Positions 28,698 through 31,177 of a stretch of DNA of 31,177 nucleotides are shown one piece after another (position 1 is the stretch's first letter; the number at the start of each line of letters is the position of its first letter). The translations under genes were made by a program, and so were the position numbers. The notes under the pieces were generated by a model. It was not told the origin of the DNA. It saw nothing but the letters and a program-made list of their open reading frames with translations, and did no database searches. Source of the DNA: Hypsibius dujardini (taxonomy: Eukaryota > Tardigrada > Eutardigrada > Parachela > Hypsibiidae). The DNA lies in NCBI GenBank assembly GCA_001579985.1, contig LRSR01014634.1:1-31177 (forward strand). Direction: 5' to 3'.

Positions 28698-29541
28698 AGG
28701 CACCCATATTCCACCATGGTTCCAACCTGGGTTTTTCAACTGACGCGGGAGATAAGTTACGTCTACAGACCGCGCGGCTTGGTTTCAGATTTGGAATTTA
28801 GTTTAAACTTGTCTTGTTCCGCCTGGGGTTGAAAAAGTTAGTCGGTTGCTTTTACTCTCTTAAATATTTGTGAATATTCTTTCATTTTGCGCAAATTGCG
28901 ACAAATTAATCTATTATTGAATCAAGTTACTAGTAGTATCATCAGATATCAGAGAATTTGTTGTTGTTGTTGTGTGAAAGCTGAGAATCTGGCATACTGA
29001 CTGGATCCAACGGTTTATAACAAATTGCCTTTGCCTCCTCGGTACGTGAAATTCATTCAGGAGAGGTTTCGGATACAAAGTTTGTCAGTAAACGTGCTTT
29101 CCTGGGTTTTTTAGATCGCTCGGCAAAACTAAAACGGAAATGGGATCTCCTATCTCATTTGTTTACTTTTGTCACCTGATTGCCTTCTTTAGCTGGAATC
29201 TCGGTCTAATATTTTGGCACTGTTGATTTAGTTTTTTTTGCTATCAATTTGAAAATGGCTGGGCAAATTTCCGTAAATTAATGGTTCATTCCTACGGGTC
29301 TATATAAAACAGGCCTATAGGGCAATGCAGTTTTCGATTGGCCAAACCGCTGGGAGAAACAGGGTGGAACCAGGCTGGAAACTAGATTAGTACAGTGCCA
29401 ATTCATGTTAAATTGGCATAGGAACCCAGGCTGGATACAGCCTGCATTCCAGCCATGTCAACAAGTGTTGGATACAGGCTGGAAAGTACGGAGCATTCCA
29501 GTCTCTTCACTCAGATATTTCGACTGGATTGCAGCCTGTTT
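28698..29541 (-). repeat. Long inverted repeat, copy B
   Basis: Reverse-complement partner of 21331-22212, about 840 bp, with scattered differences. The right part carries CAGGCTGGATACAGCCTGCA-type subterminal motifs. Sequence beyond 29541 (to about 29615, containing GTTATCCATAGGTAAGG) has no match beside copy A, so this side may keep more of the original end. Confidence 0.85.
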
Positions 29542-30042
29542 TAAAGTAATCAAAACAGATTGAATCCAAGGAGGAACCAGTCAAGAGTTATCCATAGGTA
29601 AGGTCACTCTACCTATGCGTTGAAACTATGGGTCTTGTATTTTTTGCCCCAACTCGTACCCCTATATATCACTAGCCACATCTTACGTCACCATAAATAG
29701 TCTTTTTAGGAACGTCTCAAAGTAGTAACTTGTGGGCCGTATGAAATAGATCACCAAACTAAATTTTGTCCGCTATCCGTTCGTCGGTTGTCCGTCCGGC
29801 TGTCGGTTTGGATCAAACAGCGAACGAATGGGAGGTCGACGAACGGCAATTGAAGGAGAAATTGTTTTTTAGGGGACGTAGCTAAAAAAATCATGATTCT
29901 GAAAAGCCGTCGCAAACAGCAGTTTTATCGTGGCAAAAAATATAATAAGTCGAAATAAGGCGCAAAAAAACGAAATTTTGAAAATACTTTGAAACTCAGG
30001 GACCCTGGACCTGAAACGTCTTGAATTGCAGGTTATGAAAGT
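29542..30042. other. Intergenic stretch, no gene recognised
   Basis: Contains a TCCG-rich run (GTTCGTCGGTTGTCCGTCCG, about 29779) and poly-A tracts. No convincing gene or RNA. Confidence 0.4.
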
Positions 30043-30318
30043 TTATCTGTCGCATATCGGGCTAGACGCCTGAATTTTTATTGCCAATTTTTCTACTTTC
30101 GCGCCCTGCTCTTCGGGTTCCTGGGGAGGAGCCTCGACGAGCTGCAATGACCGACGTTGGGTCAGGACGAAGATTCCTGACCCAACTTCAGTAGTGATAT
30201 AGTGATCAGCAATAACGAGTTTAACTATTGGTAGTTTCACTATCGATTCTTCGTCCATGTCCTCATCTTCGTCTTCGTCTTCGTCAGCTTCTTCCAGCTC
30301 GTGCAGTGAAGTCAGCGC
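30043..30318 (-). CDS. Putative terminal exon with an acidic tract, unrecognised
   Basis: After a CATAG acceptor the minus-strand frame is open for 91 codons to TAA 30043-30045. It starts ALTSLHELEEADEDEDEDED, then reads MDEESIVKLPIVKLVIADHY, TEVGSGIFVLTQRRSLQLV and EAPPQEPEEQGAKVEKLAIK. The acidic run comes from a GAAGAC repeat (plus strand TCTTCG, about 30250-30285), while the rest is of mixed composition and looks like protein. An ATG at 30258 lies inside the acidic run. No family recognised, and upstream exons were not found. Confidence 0.35.
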   Translation of the reverse strand, partial: ALTSLHELEEADEDEDEDEDMDEESIVKLPIVKLVIADHYITTEVGSGIFVLTQRRSLQLVEAPPQEPEEQGAKVEKLAIKIQASSPICDR

Positions 30319-30870
30319 CTATGGTGGAGGGGCAGTGTGCTCGGAGTCTAGAGATCTGCTGTGCTGCAAGCTATGACAGTTTATACGACTGTCTTGGTGG
30401 AAATTATCCTTGCCAGTGAGGAAGCAGTAACTACTGTAGATGAACAAGTGAGACTCCTTATGTTGTAACTAGTACATGGAAAATAAATTCAAGGCCTGAA
30501 ATCCCTTTCATTCGTACCTTAATCATCAACGAAACGCCTTCTATGATTGAAACAGTGAAGAAAAGCAGCAAAGCGACCCAACAACGACTGGCCAGCAATT
30601 TCATGTCAAGCTAGGTCCGCAAAGAATTGCAGAGTATACAAAATTTGCGGTACGACACGATGTCAACTGACTATCGAGAAATGACCAGCAAACGGTTAAA
30701 CAAAAAATTAACAAAAAGAATTATTGTGTCTTGGAAAAGAACTAGTATTGCTTTGCATCGAAATGGTAGAATGAGTCTGGGCGTTTGCGAAGCAACAAAT
30801 ACTGGGGTGGGTATTACGTAACCAGACCCGAATATCTATTTTGTCAGTTGATGACAAGAAAGAACTATAA
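30319..30870. other. Intergenic or intronic stretch before the right-edge relic
   Basis: A 64-codon plus-strand frame at 30627-30821 is Lys/Arg/Thr-rich (NKKLTKRIIVSWKRTS) and could be an upstream part of the broken frame at 30871, but no clean splice joins them. Nothing else recognised. Confidence 0.3.
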
Positions 30871-31177
30871 AACTACCGCGCAAATGGATCCGAATATGAT
30901 TTAAATGAATTCACAATCGGAACGGAACAACGAGCACCTTATTTGTGCGTGAAAGTTTCTGATCTGAACACTGTGGATCCAGAAAAAGAGAGGAACCTGA
31001 TAAGCGCAGTCGTTGGTGCATGCTCTTACTGGCTAGAGAATATAAAACGCGCACTGAGAGAACCTTGAAAAACTCTCCCTTTCAATGTATGAGGAACATT
31101 TGCAGCAGTTCTTTACGAATCCCTTACCGTACCGGTTCAGCCGAATGACAACCATTTCTGGTACAGAATTTGCAACG
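30871..31177 (+). pseudogene. Broken ORF running off the right edge
   Basis: One plus-strand frame reads YDLNEFTIGTEQRAPYLCV, VDPEKERNLISAVVGACSYW and LENIKRALREP, stops (TGA 31066-31068), KTLPFNV, stops (TGA 31090-31092), then GTFAAVLYESLTVPVQPNDN, HFWYRIC and the window edge. Protein-like composition on both sides of each TGA without a frameshift suggests a decayed gene, or introns I failed to see. I do not recognise the family. Confidence 0.35.

Noticed and set aside
1-31177. tRNA, rRNA genes or CRISPR array
   Set aside because: No cloverleaf with B-box, conserved rRNA core, or regularly spaced identical repeats was seen by eye; a covariance-model search would be needed to exclude divergent tRNAs.

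Overview
The window looks like animal nuclear DNA. It has AT-rich intergenic sequence, many short introns (about 60-130 nt, GT...AG), protein-coding exons on both strands and a heavy load of decayed transposable elements. No bacterial operon structure or viral gene set is visible. The best-supported genes are atrial-natriuretic-factor-receptor-type (ANF/periplasmic-binding-like) receptors and a rhodopsin-class GPCR. Very divergent receptors of these kinds with compact introns would fit a tardigrade or another small ecdysozoan; that placement is inference from style of sequence, not from a marker gene.

Layout. Positions 1-7,480 are mostly intergenic: two diverged copies of an old repeat with an RNase-H-like peptide (219-771 and 4327-5050), a small hairpin element (2443-2613), a dead mariner/Tc1-class transposase (3808-4149), an orphan minus-strand GPCR terminal exon (2271-2351) and two weak GPCR-like relics (5926-6126, 6375-6615).

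Positions 7,482-15,632 form the core: two paralogous single-pass receptors, one on the plus strand (12 exons, 7482-11330) and one on the minus strand (11 exons, 15599-12067), arranged tail to tail. I rebuilt both by hand. They share exon lengths (64, 44, 39 and 81 nt) and the intron phases at every shared boundary. Both end a few dozen residues after the transmembrane helix, so in these models they are ligand-binding receptors with no kinase-homology or guanylyl-cyclase domain, as in the natriuretic peptide clearance receptor (NPR-C). Intron 2 of the plus-strand gene contains a CAGACA satellite split by an inserted terminal-inverted-repeat element. Intron 1 of the minus-strand gene contains a G-rich degenerate tandem repeat.

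Positions 16,500-24,340 hold short or uncertain genes: a signal-peptide-like mini-ORF, a minus-strand coiled-coil ORF, a degenerate ORF with one internal stop, a divergent pair of unrecognised coding regions (19040-19425 minus; 19573-20989 plus) and a minus-strand membrane-protein exon (22870-23163). Positions 24,536-26,302 carry the GPCR on the minus strand. Positions 26,700-31,177 hold a CAGA microsatellite, an NRF-1-like palindrome, a broken Myb/SANT-like gene, an acidic minus-strand exon and a broken ORF that runs off the right edge. A repeat of about 850 bp occurs as inverted copies at 21.3-22.2 and 28.7-29.5 kb, bracketing the GPCR. A family of about 185 bp occurs three times (1.7, 23.7 and 24.4 kb).

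How the genes work together: the two ANF-type receptors are a local duplication and presumably bind related extracellular peptides. Nothing else in the window shows a shared pathway. No rRNA, tRNA or CRISPR array was recognised.
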